Shown: positions 1 through 13,034, counted from the first letter of the stretch. The stretch: 64,000 nucleotides of DNA from Malachius bipustulatus (GCA_910589415.1 OU342631.1:7130001-7194000); one strand, 5' to 3'. A program made the numbers and translations. Notes: generated by a model from the sequence alone, not told the origin.

Positions 1-1900
1 TATATACAACAGCATATTCCGACGAAACGGGCCTATTTCAAAGGAGTCCATCAAGTGTAAACTTGAAGCGGGGAGTAAAATAAGAAAAATGTAATGACGT
101 TCGGATACGTAGGTAGGTACAATCCTGTCGCTATATAACAAGCTGAAGAAGTCGATTTCAACAAATGCGTGTTGCTTTGTTACAAAATGTTACATGGAAG
201 ATCACATGATTGCGCAAGAGTGGGAAGATTTTACAGATATCAAATGTTCAACTATAGGGGCGAAGAGTCGAGACATCTCAATGTAGTTGTAGGAATAATT
301 CGACAAACTAGTTCGGTTCTGTTAACTGAACTATACTATTATAATACACGAAGTATAAAGTAATCAGGTGGCAAGTACTGGGTGGATAATTCTGAATTCA
401 TATGTCAGAGGTTCGCTCACCGAGTTGATGATCCGGAATATGGCAGCCCAAAACAGAGGAATATCAAAGGAACTACCTATCTACGCACGTGAAGTCAGGA
501 AACAAGACGGCGTCGACACTACATGTTTATTATGCGGCAAACACAATCTAGTTAGGAAAGTCGACGTCGTTTGTTATAAATTCAGGTGACGTGTTTATTA
601 TCCTGCTTTGTCTCTTTATATGCCCGTTGACTTTGATTTAAACATATTGCGAGTAGTCATGCTTCCAGGTGCCAAAATTGGTAGTTTGTTGCACGATCAA
701 ATGTCTAGGCTTATTAACATCCTCAACCATATTTTACCTCATAATATTATTAGTTTCACAATTTCGAGGTCATCAAGGTAGAAGTAAGACACATTTTGAA
801 CTTACAAAAACATTAAAAATAAATTTTCTCCGTTTCTCAATTTTTGAGGCTAATGAGGTTGATATATTAGACATCATGAATGAGTGTGCCGATCGAAGGA
901 AACAATTCAGACATCTATTTTTATTGATTCAAGTGACCTGCATGGCTCAATGCCTTCTAGAGGATAGTACTTAATTGATTGTTGGTAGGAGAGTTTGTTG
1001 TATTTTGTATTTGCCTCTTTCTGTGAATCTTGATGGTCAGTTTAAGTCCCTTATTCTAATTTGGTGGTGTACGAGAGCAGCTAACTGAAATGCCGCTATG
1101 TAATGTTTCCACAATTTTCACATCAGTAAAAGTAAAACGTTACAGTCTTCTTAACGTACTTTGAAAAGATACATATTTAATGTTAGGTAAGTATTGTATT
1201 AATGAGGGTTTAAGGAGCTGTATAGTAGATATTATTCAGAATATCATAAGTTGAATACATGAAATTTGAATCACAAATAACAAAATCTGACTTTACAAAA
1301 TGTTTCTTGCATTTGGACCAACGAGAAAAGTTTTTAGAATCAAATTCGTGCCTTTTTATTGCAAAAAGCAACTTCTTAAGCTCTGGATATATGCGAAATC
1401 GATATGAGCGTCCTTCGATGAGCGAAGGGGTTTGTTTGTTTGTAGTAGCTAAATACGGAAGACGATTTTGTAATCCTTGATGCTGCAGCCATATAAGCAT
1501 ATTGTATCCTTCCGTATTTTTCTCTTCTTGAGTAGTCAAGCAGTTTAGCGACTTTTACAAGCTTCCGCAGTCGGTTAGCTGAGGATTTTGGATTGGAGGG
1601 TTCATGTGAGTTCCGGCATTCAAAAGTGACTTGGAAAGCTGTTTCATCTTCGTCATTGCCAAAAATAATTGGATTGTAAAGAGTTGGTGTAATATGCTAC
1701 GGTTTCATGTATCCAGACTTAATTCGCGTGTTAACCGTTTGTCTTCTTGTCATACGCAAGAAATAATATTCGGCTGAGTTCTTATCGAACACCGGTATCA
1801 ACTTTTTTGCAGATATGTTTACTTGTCGTTTATATTTTATAAGGATGTAACGGGATTTTCTGTTAGGTAGAGGTGATTTCCCAAGGATGGATGTCTGCCC
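1..1900. other. AT-rich stretch, no gene recognised
   Basis: I see no recognisable gene, RNA or mobile-element end here. Several frames of 60-110 codons are open; the longest is 109 codons on the minus strand at 1210-1539, with no motif I recognise and no promoter context. They are at the length expected by chance in AT-rich DNA. Confidence 0.5.
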
Positions 1901-1903
1901 CTT

Positions 1904-2650
1904 TGTACCCGCGACAAGTCAATTAAAAATTACAAATGTTTATTTACAAGTATTCTATTTACACATATCTATATTTGTCTTGCTGATAACCACTGTATCC
2001 TATGGGCCGGCTCTCGTCCTCCACTGTCGATCCGATTGGCCGTAGATAGCCGCGTCGAGGCGTGTGTTTAAGCCTATTGTTTGTGATGCGCCGCCGCCGT
2101 CAATCAATTCACGGCCGGCTTTACAGCGCCAGTGATCTGCTCGCCGTCGTACCGTGCGTGTCGATCATCGCAGTCTCCGGAATACGCGCCGGGAAGATAT
2201 CCGGGAGGGTATTCTCCGACGGCGGGGCTACCTGAAACAAAGTCCGTTCCCGATGCCTCAATATGACCTCGGGACGGCTGTTACTGAATCCGGCCCTCAA
2301 TACAGGCCGGATAGGGACTGAAGGGATCAGCCGGTACTTCAATGCAGCGCCGACTGATTCCCTATACTGAATCGGTTGCCGTCCAGAGCTCACTCCACTC
2401 TGGTCGGTCTGCCGATGCCCGGTTACAGTTAGGTTCGACTCATTTCATCGACCTACTGTAGCCGCGGCTATGTAAATGGGACAGGGTGCACTCAATACCT
2501 GCCCCCGGTGATCTCCGAGCTCAATTCACAGGGAGAGAGAGTTGTTCTCGAGTCAGTACCTCGGATCCTCTGGTCAGCTCTTCATTTGGCTCTCTTTATA
2601 TAGCCGGCGCTGGCGGAGATAACCTGCTAATCACTGTCGCAAAAACTGTA
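1904..2650 (-). repeat. GC-rich LTR-like block, possible solo LTR
   Basis: A block of clearly higher GC content sits between AT-rich flanks. Read on the minus strand it has a TATA box near its start (2594-2602), a GC-rich body, an AATAAA-like signal near 1940, and ends in ...GGGTACA at 1904. That order (TATA, transcribed leader, poly(A) signal, terminal CA) resembles an LTR. A 90-codon open frame at 2121-2393 (minus) lies inside, starting about 180 bp after the expected transcription start; it has no recognised domain. I could not find a convincing target-site duplication or a second copy, so the borders are approximate and a promoter-bearing fragment of another element is equally possible. 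Confidence 0.35.
2594..2602 (-). promoter_or_regulatory. TATA box of the GC-rich LTR-like block
   Basis: The minus strand reads TATATAAAG inside GC-rich sequence (GCCGGC before it, GAGAGCC after it). About 30 bases downstream is AGCTGACC, a weak initiator candidate. The contrast with the GC-rich surroundings makes it stand out, but no transcript evidence is available here. Confidence 0.4.
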
Positions 2651-2779
2651 TCACTCCTGATAAACCCCTCTAATAATGAAATAAATAATAATTACCAACG
2701 AAAGCCTTGGATTTCGTTACAAGGAAAACATCCATATTTTGATTTAAAATAATTGTGTAGTTGTTGGCCAGTAATTGGG

Positions 2780-4290
2780 AAATTAGGTATATCCATGCTG
2801 GACATGTTAAGTAAATAAATAAATTGCAAATTCTGCATAGTGGATCTTTTCTGTAACCACTTATCTTATACAGATGTTGTCTTCTGTGAAATGGCAGTGT
2901 CCTGTGAGAAGTTCCACTAGTGTCGTGATCTATGTTCTGCTTAAGTGCAGTATTTTCATTGTCAATAAGGTTTGGAGATAGTTCTCTCAACACTAAATTG
3001 CCATTGCTGTTTCCCGCATGGTATCTACATGGTTCCAGTGTAATTTGTATTGGGTCCTTGCTCACTCAACTATTTTTTTGGTGATTCGGAGTCATTGTGT
3101 GCTCCGGTTTAGTGAAGGCCGCTGCTGACCCTTGCTTGGCTAGTTTGTCTGCAGCTCGTTTTCAGATATCCCTCGATGACCCGGCATCCAAGCACATGTT
3201 ACCTTGTTATGTTAAGTCAGATCATTGTGGTCCTGACATTCCAAAACCTTTTTGATTTGATTTTGTAATATACAAGAGTTGTCAGGATGTCCTAACTGTC
3301 AGGTCAATTACAGCCAATATTATAAAGCCTCATTAGGCTAACGGGAACGGGCAGATTTCTGTGCTCGTTTTTGAAGCTAATATTGACGTCAAATTACTTT
3401 TATTAACATTTTTGTAATTACTTTCATGTCAAGAATAGATAAAATTAAAAAATTTACACTTAGGCTCGATACATTCTTCAGAAATGGCCACAGAAATCTG
3501 CCCGTTAACTTAATGAGCCTTTATAATACCCGCTGTTAGACTACTAACTATCGATTATCTTAAATTGGTAGTTCCCTCTAACACTGCTCTCCCCAACACA
3601 TTTCTTAAGTGTATGTATTTTAACGTGATGTTAGTTGTGGTGTGCATTACCAGGGGCATATACTTACTATATCTAGGAGACACATCGTACACGCCGGTTC
3701 CTGTTCCTGTGTCTGTTTTGGAGCCACCGGTATACAATTGTTTCATTCATTTTTATTTTTCCCGGTCAATCAAGACCTTTAATATTTTTTCAAATGTGAT
3801 TTTTTGACTCATATCATCAGAGTGCATTAAAAAACAATGGATCAGCAAATACCCTACCAGTCCAAGTTCTCCTGATTTGTTATTTTGGTTCAACTTGTAA
3901 GCCTCCAACCGTGCCTCGCTTCTACAAATATTAAGAGATGGCAGATCAAGTATGACTTCCAAAGCTGCTGTAGTTGATGTGGTTTTCATGGCTCCCGTTA
4001 TGCACAGTCATGCTAGCGTCTGAATGCCTTAAAATTTCATAGTGGCTTGTCTATGGTTAACTTTGGGCCACCAGACTTAATAGTTCATAAGGATCTTATC
4101 ACAGTGGTGCGCGTGATATATATCATGCATGGTTTAAGGTCCCACGTTTTTGCAAAGGACCTTCCACAGACCATCATTGCCCCTTTACTTTTATCCATGT
4201 TTTTCTGCAGTGTGAGTTCCAGGTGAATTTTGCGGTTACTCCTGCAGCCAATTCTTCAATCAGTTTGAGTTCTATCTTTCGTTTTTTTAT
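2780..4290 (-). pseudogene. Decayed LINE ORF2: reverse transcriptase end plus RNase H
   Basis: On the minus strand, fragments in shifting frames follow the order of a Jockey/R1/I-type LINE ORF2. Near 4230-4130 are KFTWNSH and MMVCGRSFAKTWDLKP (C-terminal part of the reverse transcriptase region), then near 4015-3930 GAMKTTSTTAALEVILDLP (the usual linker before RNase H). At 3735-3660 comes YTGGSKTDTGTGTGVYDVSP (RNase H start, with G where the family normally has the catalytic D of YTDGS). At 3230-3120 are NKVTCAWMPGHRGISENE and, after a frameshift, ADKLAKQGSAAAFTKPEH (RNase H end). At 2915-2840 are LLTGHCHF and YKISGYRKDPLCRIC, the terminal cysteine-rich segment. Stops and frameshifts are frequent, and a foldback splits the RNase H part, so this is a dead 3' fragment. 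The clade (R1, I, Loa or Jockey) cannot be fixed by eye. Confidence 0.85.
3318..3530. mobile_element. Short foldback (MITE-like) inserted in the LINE relic
   Basis: The ends are inverted copies: TATTATAAAGCCTCATTA on the left and its near-complement TAATGAGCCTTTATAATA on the right. Both are followed inward by a shared GGGCAGATTTCTGTG segment. The element interrupts the RNase H coding order of the surrounding LINE, so it arrived after the LINE. No coding capacity. Confidence 0.65.
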
Positions 4291-4299
4291 GGTGAAGGG

Positions 4300-7250
4300 T
4301 AGCAGCGCGATTTTTGTAGGGCCATACCCGCCACCCTACACCCTACATTTACACACCATTCCTCCACAGTGTTCAGATGAGCTATTATCGTGAGCTATGA
4401 TATCGTTTCTCCATGACCGCAAGCGGATACCGCACAACAAGACAACAGTTTAAACAGGCAATTATCTGAAACACTGGTTTTGAAAGTAATAGTAAACCAT
4501 ATAAACTTACGTAAGTCAGCCATATTGCTGATCTCCTCTAACGACAGCAGCGCCCTACGGATAATGTCTTTAGAATTGATAAAAAAAAACACTTCTCATT
4601 AAAATTTGATGGGCAACTGCGTAGGTGGAATAATGTTATTTAGGTAATACAATAATAATACAAAGCACTAAATAAAAAGGTAACGTAAAATCTTTTTCTT
4701 TTATACAATAATGTACCATACACCTACGGTGAGCGAACTGCGAAGCTTCAGCCCCAGATAATAATTAAATTCACACTTGCCTACCTAAGTTATTAAATTG
4801 AACTTTGCTGCTTTGATTTTAATTTATTCCTTGTTAATATCAGATTTCAAGCTCTCAATTCCAGATCCGATTGGGATGGTATTTTTAGTAATATAATTTG
4901 ATGAAAATTTAGTATACAACCTGGAGCAAAAGATCGCGTTCTTACTGACAATATACTTGGGGTGGATGTTATAAGCTCTCTTTGATAATATGCAACGTAG
5001 GATATCAAAAGGTTTCTTTGTAAACACGCCCCAGGCGATCTTAAACTAATCTTTGGGAGAAATATCAAATAAATTCCCTCTTCAATGGAATTTAGTTGAT
5101 CAATCTTTTACAAATAGAATCCTTGAAACATTTCGCTGTTTCTTTGAAGTTCGTTTTAATGTTTATCGTCTGTCAAAAAAATTAAGATTATAATGCTTGA
5201 AATCATGAAAATTTTCAATGTCACGTTCAAGCTTAATGTCTTTTCATGTTTAATAAAATGAACGTGCAGAATAAAATTTAAAATTTATTTGAGGTGATAT
5301 TAAACCTATAATTATTGATGAAAAATTACTATGAAGTAGACTCATAAGAAGTATTATTATCATTATACGGGGTGGCCCAACTAAAACGTACGAGGACTGT
5401 GGAAACTGAAGATTTGTGCGAAAAACGACAGCTTTTTTATCGATGGGGACAAATCTCACTTTTTGGGTTTCGCTTACCTACAGGGTAGTTCAACGAAAAC
5501 GGAACAGGCCTTATAACTTGGAAATTGAAGATGTACTCGAAAAAAATATCTATCATATTTATCATAATACAAAAATATCAGCTCTCAACGACGAAACCAT
5601 CAACAACGGCAAAAGATTAGTGCCTCTTCAATGTGCGTTCGTTTTAGATTTTTCAGATCGTAATTTATCAAAAAGAAAATTTTCCCGATCATAATAATTA
5701 TACATTCCACTAATCAACGTTTGTAGACAACACATAAGTATTCATGATTCTAATAAATTGGATTCTAATTTGGGCCAAAATTATTTTAAAAAAATTATAA
5801 GTTTTTTCTAATAAAAAAAATAAAAACAAAATTAATAAAGATAGTTTGATATCTAAGATATTGTTTTTAAATATTCTAATAATATAATATTTTATACCGG
5901 GTATGTCAAAAGTCTGAAAACGGTCCAATAAATCTTTCAGTTTTGAGTTTAAAAAAAAATGCAAAAACAGGTCAATTTTGTAATTTAATATACCTTATAG
6001 ACGACAAGAATTATATTGCTATGATTATCAATGTCAAAATCGTTTATAATCCGTCACTTTGAAGAATCCGTGCCATAATGTTGTGCCAGCAGAATGTGAA
6101 CTTTATGGCACAGAACTGTCAGTACTTACCATAGTAACAACTACTAAAATAGGTACCTACTAAACTATTAGTTATTATTGTTTGACATCGTTGTCAACGT
6201 AACCACACGTGATCGCGCGTTCAACGATTGCTTTTGAACAGTTTAATTTTTTTTTTCTGCGACGGGCTAAAAGTTTGACCTTTTTTCCCCGTTGACAGGT
6301 AGAAAAATGCCTCATTATATGAGCTGCATCTTATCGGGGAAATAAATGAATTAGCAGGGAAATAAATGAGTACTTATTTCCCCGAAATGGCGGCTTAGGT
6401 ATAGCTACTATTAACACTCAGATATCATTAAATTTATATCAAATATACGTAAAGGAAAGTTACCTTATTATCCAAATGGCAATTATTAAGGGAATTTTCA
6501 TAATAATCACTATCCATATTATTAAATTCACTCATCGAAAACTAACAAGAATCTTTGCAAAACTGTCTTCAATTTTAATTACATTAATATGACGTTTATG
6601 TAATAATTAAATCGTTTCGTTACCCAGGCAGCGTCAATTACGATAAAAGACAGTTTGAAAATCCAAGTTTAACATAAATCATTTTTCCGACATAATTTTC
6701 AGTTATCTAACTACGTTTTTCGACATTCTAACACTGATATTTCTTCTCGCAGAAAAAAATTGTATAGTATACACGAGAAAAAAGTGGGATTTTAGCTCTC
6801 GATGTGTTTAGTTCTCGATAGGGACATGTAAGCCGTTTTTCTCTATCTTGAACCGTTTTCGTTGTACAGGGCCTTGAACTTGAAAAATGACGATTTCCAC
6901 TTGTTTATAACTCAAAAACTTCTGAATTTAAACACCAACTGTAAAAGCCAATCCTATTTGCTCTTCTCAGACAATCTAAAAATGCAATAACATAGGAGCA
7001 TTCCATTTAAAAAAACATAACTTTGATATGCCACTATCATATGGGACACTCTGTATACTCCAAAATAATTTTAAATTATGGGCATTGTGATCCTGTACTT
7101 GAATTTGCAAAAATTTTTTGGAAAAAATCAATCGTTTGGCCTACAGAGACCGCTTCGAATAAGCTGGGACATCCTGTATAGTAAGTATTTAAAATTCCAT
7201 AAAAAAATGCATAATCAAAGAGGTATAATAAACTAACCTAATAACTATGA
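4300..7250. other. AT-rich intergenic DNA with repeat fragments
   Basis: No gene is recognised. The stretch holds a perfect 12-bp hairpin (TCGGGGAAATAA at 6334-6345 with TTATTTCCCCGA at 6374-6385). About 6825-7070 is a single diverged arm of the foldback family that is complete at 34.9-35.6 kb (shared GGGACATGTAAGCCGTTTT and TTGTTTATAACTCA). Isolated element termini of the ACGGGGTGGCCC and ACCGGGTATG type lie near 5367 and 5895. Confidence 0.5.
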
Positions 7251-7254
7251 AATA

Positions 7255-7945
7255 ACTTGAATAATAATGAATTATTATATCAATTACAGCAATCCGATTG
7301 TTTAAAAACAATAATGCTTTCTGAACGACACACTTACTCGAATAGTATGGTGAAGGCAGAGACATCGATGTTTCAATGGTCATTTCCATCTCATCAGTCT
7401 GTCACATCATCAACACTAGAGAAGTGTGCCGATCAGAAAGAAAATCAAAGCTATAAGCAAAATGATTTGTCGGAAACATAGTGACTTGCAAGGCAAATGC
7501 CATCTGACGACTGACAAGTATACAACTTTCAATATGTCGATCAGAGATTCTCCCAGAGAAATCTGCAATTTTTTCACTATCATCGCTGACAGTTCACTGA
7601 AAAACATTCAGAAAGCATTAATTGTTTTTCAACAATCGGATTGCTGTAATTGATATAATAATTTATTATTATTCAATTTGTTTCATAGAAACTACTTCCT
7701 TTCTAGGAACACAGCTTTGTGACTAGCTCCATCTCTGATTGGTTTACTCAGATTCGCAAGGTAATTGGTTTTTCAGTGAACTGTCAGCGTTGGTAGTGAA
7801 AAATTACAGATTTCTCTGGGAGAATCTCTGATTGACATATTGAAAGTTGTATACTTTTCAGTCGTCAGATGGCATTTGCCTGGAAAGTCACTATGTTTCC
7901 GACAAATCATTTTGCTTATAGCTTTGATTTTCTTTCTTTGTTGAG
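7255..7945. mobile_element. Foldback element plus adjacent inverted duplication
   Basis: Arms of about 70 bp at 7255-7325 and 7605-7677 are inverted copies (ATATCAATTACAGCAATCCG on the left, its complement on the right). The interior segment 7430-7600 reappears in inverted orientation at about 7775-7940 (shared GATTTCTCTGGGAGAATCTC and TGGCATTTGCC). A diverged relative of this interior is near 39600-39880. It is a non-coding dispersed palindrome; the short open frames across it are by-products. Confidence 0.6.
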
Positions 7946-9050
7946 AAGTCTACGAGAAAAGATCTTTCTTTCGATATAAATTTACCTGCTTCAAAATTTT
8001 ATTAATTTTGAATTTAATTTACTCTGTCAGTTTGACCTTACTTCTTGGCTGCACAATGCCAATGAACCAAACAACCCTTCGGTCAGTTAACAAGAGTATA
8101 ATACTATCCTCCTATCAGTCTTCCAACGAGATACGATTTCTGAGCAGCATGTGACTGGATTGGTCGCATGTATAACTTCACTCACAATTCAGTTATATAC
8201 GTAGTATTGCCTTGGCGTACTTCGAAATTACCACGCATTGCAAGCATTGCAAACATTCTAAATGTATAAATTTATCGAAAAATCTGCTTGTTCATATGTT
8301 AGCTATGACAATGGCTAGAGGCTTGATTATTTGTAAATATCTTGAATGAAAGAAAAAAAGCTCACCATCACCCTATCGGGGTTTGAACTCGTGTTCTTTC
8401 GAACATGAGTCTAGGAACTTGTTGACGATTGTAATTTATCGGAATATATTTTTGGAATGTGCAACAAATCTTCCTTCATAGATGTGAAAACTATAATCCC
8501 GTTAGTATGCAAGAAACTAATAAGTGATAATGCTGCTTGTTGATTCCTACTCATAGCAACCAATCACAACCATTCAAATATAGTATTTTATTATTGCTTT
8601 GCGAGTGACGTTGGAATAAGGACGCTCCATGGTAAACAAAATTGTTTACAATAATTTCTCCAATGTAACCACAACAATTTGTAGAAATGTCTCGATTTGA
8701 AAAGTTTTCCTTGCAAAGCTAGTTCAATAAAACAATTTATGTTAACGCTTTTGATTATCGATAATTATTACGCGTTGTCAGGGGAAATACCATTAGATAT
8801 AGAGATATACAGGGTGTTAAGAAAATTGCCTTTTTTTTTTTTATTTTTTTTTTTTTTGCATTGCATTCTGCTCACGGGATCCGTGATCTAAACTGTGCTG
8901 TGTGTTGGTAGATACATTGTACTGAAGAGTCCCAAACAGGACTCTTATTTTAAGTTTTCTAATTCAATCATTAGTTTTCATTGTAAAGTTTTCAAATGAA
9001 ATTATTAAAAAACATTTAAAATATGCAATAATCTTTGGTCGTAGGAAAAA
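7946..9050. other. AT-rich stretch, no gene seen
   Basis: No supported gene. It contains two long T runs at about 8830-8857 next to an isolated TACAGGGTG terminus (about 8808), probably a degraded foldback end. A weak tRNA-arm-like patch lies at 8370-8410 and is discussed under rejected observations. Confidence 0.45.
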
Positions 9051-9055
9051 TAGTG

Positions 9056-9135
9056 TACATTACTTGTGTGGAAAGTGTCATTTCACACTCGTGGGATTGT
9101 TGTGTGAAATGGGTCACTTTCCACACTAGTAATGT
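9056..9135. other. Compact 34-bp-stem hairpin
   Basis: TACATTACTTGTGTGGAAAG begins the left arm and its complement, reading TACATTACTAGTGTGGAAAG on the other strand, ends the right arm. The arms continue through a small bulge to CATTTCACAC/GTGTGAAATG. The loop is about 13 nt and the total is about 80 nt. Size and near-perfect pairing resemble either a microRNA precursor or a very short foldback transposon. The palindromic outer ends favour the transposon explanation. Confidence 0.6.
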
Positions 9136-9689
9136 AATATACAATCACATTACTTTTTTTCGGATGACCTCTTATAAGCCCGTTTATTTTCTTGTAAAAA
9201 TTGATAAATTTTCTTTCGTTTTCACATGCACCTTATTTTCTAAAGTGCCGTAACAAGAAATTTAATTTGCTAATAATAATTTGCAATCCCGTGCCACTGC
9301 TGTTTCCTTTCCGAATATTCGCGAGGTGGAAACCATTAAAGCGATTATTTTACGTGTCGGCGCACTGAGAATGCAGCCAATATTTTAAATTAAACTAGAA
9401 TATTACCTACTCTGGGCACGGTCGAAACCCCAGGAAGAAATCTTAGGGGGTAGCTAGGAATATACAGCGTTGTCCAGATTGTATATAATTTTATTTATTT
9501 ATTGCCTTTCTCGTACAATATTAAAAATGCAATACTATACAGGCTGGCCCATTTAAGAATAAAAAGCTGGTGTCATTTTCGGACAACCCGGGAATAGGAT
9601 ACACATGCCAATTTGTCAAAAAGTACGTCTTGCACCATATGGTGTAGGTTATATCCTTTATTTATTTATTTTTTTTATATAATTATTAA

Positions 9690-10654
9690 TATCCTTCTCT
9701 ATATTGCTTTCCTATCTCCTAAAAGTCGGTTAAATTAGCCAAAAGATGCGCAATTTTGTGGCCATCTCGAATCCGTCAAGACATAGAAGATATCTGTGAC
9801 TGTTCCTGAAATATCCTGAAAAAACGAGATTTCTTATTTTTGCCATATCATTATTGGAAATCAATAAATAATTTTTTGTAGGCACACATAAGTCTGCAAG
9901 AGCTACCCTTCTGACATTTCAAAAATTTGCAAAGCCGACTAGATCCCAGAGTTTTCATAGACAACTTTCATTTTTCTTATGGCTGACATTTTATTTTTTT
10001 ATGTCGTTCGGTATGAAAAAAATAGTGGAAACCAAAAATTAATAAATTTCGAAATAAATTTCAAAAATTTTTGTTCACATTTTTTTTTTAATTAGATAGG
10101 TACAACTTTTTAAATAGAATACAACCGAATATGATAGAGAAATGAAGAAACCATAAGACAAGCAGTATGATTTTATATTGACGTATTTCGGCGAAAAAAC
10201 GTTGGTTTTTCTTTGAAATAAAAAAGAATAAAAATTTTGGATAAAAATAGTTTATTAATTTTTGGTTTACAAGATTTTTCCATACCGAACGACATGCATA
10301 AAAGTATACGGTGGCCATAAGAAAAACGAAAGTTGACTATGAAAGCTCTGGGATCTAGTCGGCTTTGAAAATTTTTGAAACGTCAAATAATGGGTAGCTC
10401 TTGCCGACTAATGTAAGCCAATACAAATAATTATTTATTAATTTCCAATAATAAGAAAAATACAGAAAAATTAGTAGGTAATCTCGATTTTTCAGCTTTT
10501 TCAGGATATTTCAGAAACAATCACATATAGCTTGTATATCCTGACGGATTCGAGATGACCACAAAATTGCGCATCTTTTCTCTAATTTAACCGACCCTTT
10601 ACCTCTGCGTTTACGAGATGGCAATATAAAGACGGATATATGGCGCACCCTATA
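9690..10654. mobile_element. Foldback element, family of the 60.4-kb palindrome (copy 1)
   Basis: A roughly 1-kb inverted repeat. The arms carry ATCCTTCTCTATATTGC, CGGTTAAATTAG, TTCCTGAAATATCCTGA, TTTCAAAAATTTGC and GACTAGATCCCAGAG on the left and their complements on the right, ending ...GGCGCACCCTATA. Similar copies are at 49166-50040 and 60398-61402; fragments occur at 25250-25325, 35740-35830 and 62320-62420. The left border is blurred by other repeat sequence at 9540-9690. Non-coding. Confidence 0.7.
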
Positions 10655-10917
10655 CATGCGACATACAAGATTTTAAAAGAATAGGTATCTAAAACTATGG
10701 AAAAAAAGGGGCGTACCATGCCTGTACATCATATTTACATCCATTAGTTAAAAAATGGAGTCTTTGTAGCAAGCGCAGCAAGTAAATTGGTACTCTAGAC
10801 CAGTTTTTATTATGCCTGCGTCTTGACTAAAAGAGCTTTAACTTTATTATAATGGATAGAATTAATCACAAAACTGAAAAAAAAGTATTTGAGATACCTA
10901 TTTCAGTATTTTGATAT

Positions 10918-11072
10918 TATTATTTTTTATTATTATTATTACTTCGATTCATTCTCAGCATTCTCAGCATCATAGCTGGTGCTGAGAATTATTATTATTA
11001 TTTATTATTATTATTATATTGATAGCTATTATTCCCCTGAAAACGTTCAGATTTGATTATAGCTATCAATAT
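10918..11072. repeat. ATT-type microsatellite with embedded small hairpins
   Basis: Runs of ATT/TTA trinucleotides flank a hairpin, ATTCTCAGCATCATAGCTGGTGCTGAGAAT in two halves. They are followed by a second inverted pair GATAGCTAT/ATAGCTATC around 11030-11070. Probably the decayed middle or tail of a retroposon or foldback. Confidence 0.6.
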
Positions 11073-11099
11073 TGCGGGTAGTATACTCTACTTTATCTA

Positions 11100-13020
11100 C
11101 GACTAAACAGGAAGATAAAAAACGCAATTCTGTGATAATTTTATTCTCCAACCCAATAAGTGCGCGAATGTTGCTACAATTGTTCATAAAATATATGAAT
11201 GGAAAGGACAAATTTATTGAAACATTATTAGTACCTTGGAGTTGAATTTTAATAATTATAATAAAACCATCAATGCAGTTATTAGTACCACTATTTCCAG
11301 TATTAATGCTTTTAATACGAATAGCAATGGAGTTTGAGGTGGAAGCGGTGTTTCAGATTTGTTTTTCATTATTCCTGCATGACAATGGGCATAATTCTAT
11401 GTCAAAAATGAGAGATATAATATTCCCATTATGTATTAGTCGTAGTTAAAGTTGACTCTTCCACTAAACCGTGTTTTTGCAATTATTGCTTAGCAACCTT
11501 TAAAACATTTAAAATTGCTTGTGATATAGAGACCTTCTTGCTCACGCTTTTCGATTGCTCAGTTTGAAATGATAATAAAGGAAAAATAAATAATTTTTTA
11601 TTACCTTTTTAATTGTAATTAATTTTGTATAGTTACCTAAGTCTTCAACAGACTTTGTTCCTTCTTCCCATAGGTAAGATAAAAGGTGTTAACATTTGTA
11701 TTTATACCTAAATCTATTTTTAATTAATATCACTCTTTCGTCGACTCAGTGAAACTTACAGGATTGTTTTTAGTAGCGATTTATTTTCAAATTAAATATA
11801 AATTACGTATTTTTATTTCTTAATATTCAGAAACTCAATCATCGTATCCAGGGAAAAAGAACTTTTTCTATATATCTTCTTCATGCCGAAGTTTTCATCT
11901 TTGATATTTTATCGAAATATTTGAAATTCCCTTCAGTTCAAAGCAGACGTATTATATTAAGGGATGCCAATAATACGAAAGAAACAAACAAGTCAGGCTG
12001 CGAATGTCTACAAAGTTCAATAAAAATAAGCGCTACTAATAAATTCTCAGTAAAAAATAAGACTTCATCGTATCGTATAATCAGTTCTCATGAAATCTAA
12101 ATTCAAGCCGCAGGGACGAAATCTGAGATTCCTGGCAGGAAACTAGAGAAATGTAAGGCGAGTGCGGGAATGTAGGAGTAAATTGCGAAAAACCGTAGTT
12201 GTTTGGAAGCTTAATGCTTTTCCGGCTTAAAAAAGCGTCAGAAATATACCTAGTTGTAATAAAATTTTTACTTTTCATAAATCTTCAGCTGGTTATTATT
12301 CCAACAGATGTTGATTTTACGATCATTCAGACTTAAACTGGCAACTCTTGCAGGTCATACTGTCAATTAGATCTCTATTATATCCTCTGTTTTCTAAGGT
12401 AAACAATTTATAAAATCCAATTTGTGGTAAATCAATATTTATTACATCCATAATGTCTAATTTTTATATACAGAACTAACCAAATGCAGTGAATAAATTC
12501 ATTTTATCAGGTTAATTGATTTTCCATTTTTCAATTACACCTCTTGGAGGCGTAGAGTTTTCATCCCTCACTTAAACCCCCTTAGAGTGACACTTTAAAC
12601 TTTTAACTTTTCATTAATTGGAAGGGTGTACGGCGAAATTAAAAAAGTATAATGCATAGTACCTAACCTACCATTCACGGTAGAGGCCTAGAAAAAAACA
12701 AGTTCATATGCTGATTGAGGATAAAAAATAATGTGTACATTATATCCATCATTATTGTATACAATATATAATTTTTTAAAACTTTGGTGTTTTATTTATC
12801 ATCCATTATTAAGCAGAGATTATACGAAGTAAGGGTTGAAAATGTAAATTTTAAGTTCATATGCGCTCAGGGATGGGCCTTTACGCGTAAAAAAATTATT
12901 TACTCTTTCCATGCAAAGAATACGTAAACAATGTAAAGAATGTAAACAATGGTCTCAGCTGTCGCTGTCACTGCTATCAGTGGTGTCTTTGCTGTAAAAA
13001 ATTGTCACATGTCAAATGTA
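11100..13020. other. AT-rich stretch, no gene seen
   Basis: No recognisable coding or RNA gene. Sequence at about 12780-12880 is similar to 58916-59010 (shared GTGTTTTATTTATC, GCAGAGATT and GGGTTGAAAA), so at least that part is a dispersed repeat of unknown type. Confidence 0.45.
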
Positions 13021-13034
13021 GACAAGTTAGGTTT

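Noticed and set aside
8365..8415. tRNA-arm-like patch (GTTCAAACCCC on the minus strand)
   Set aside because: A B-box-like match without a supporting A box, acceptor pairing or tail; too weak to call a SINE or tRNA.
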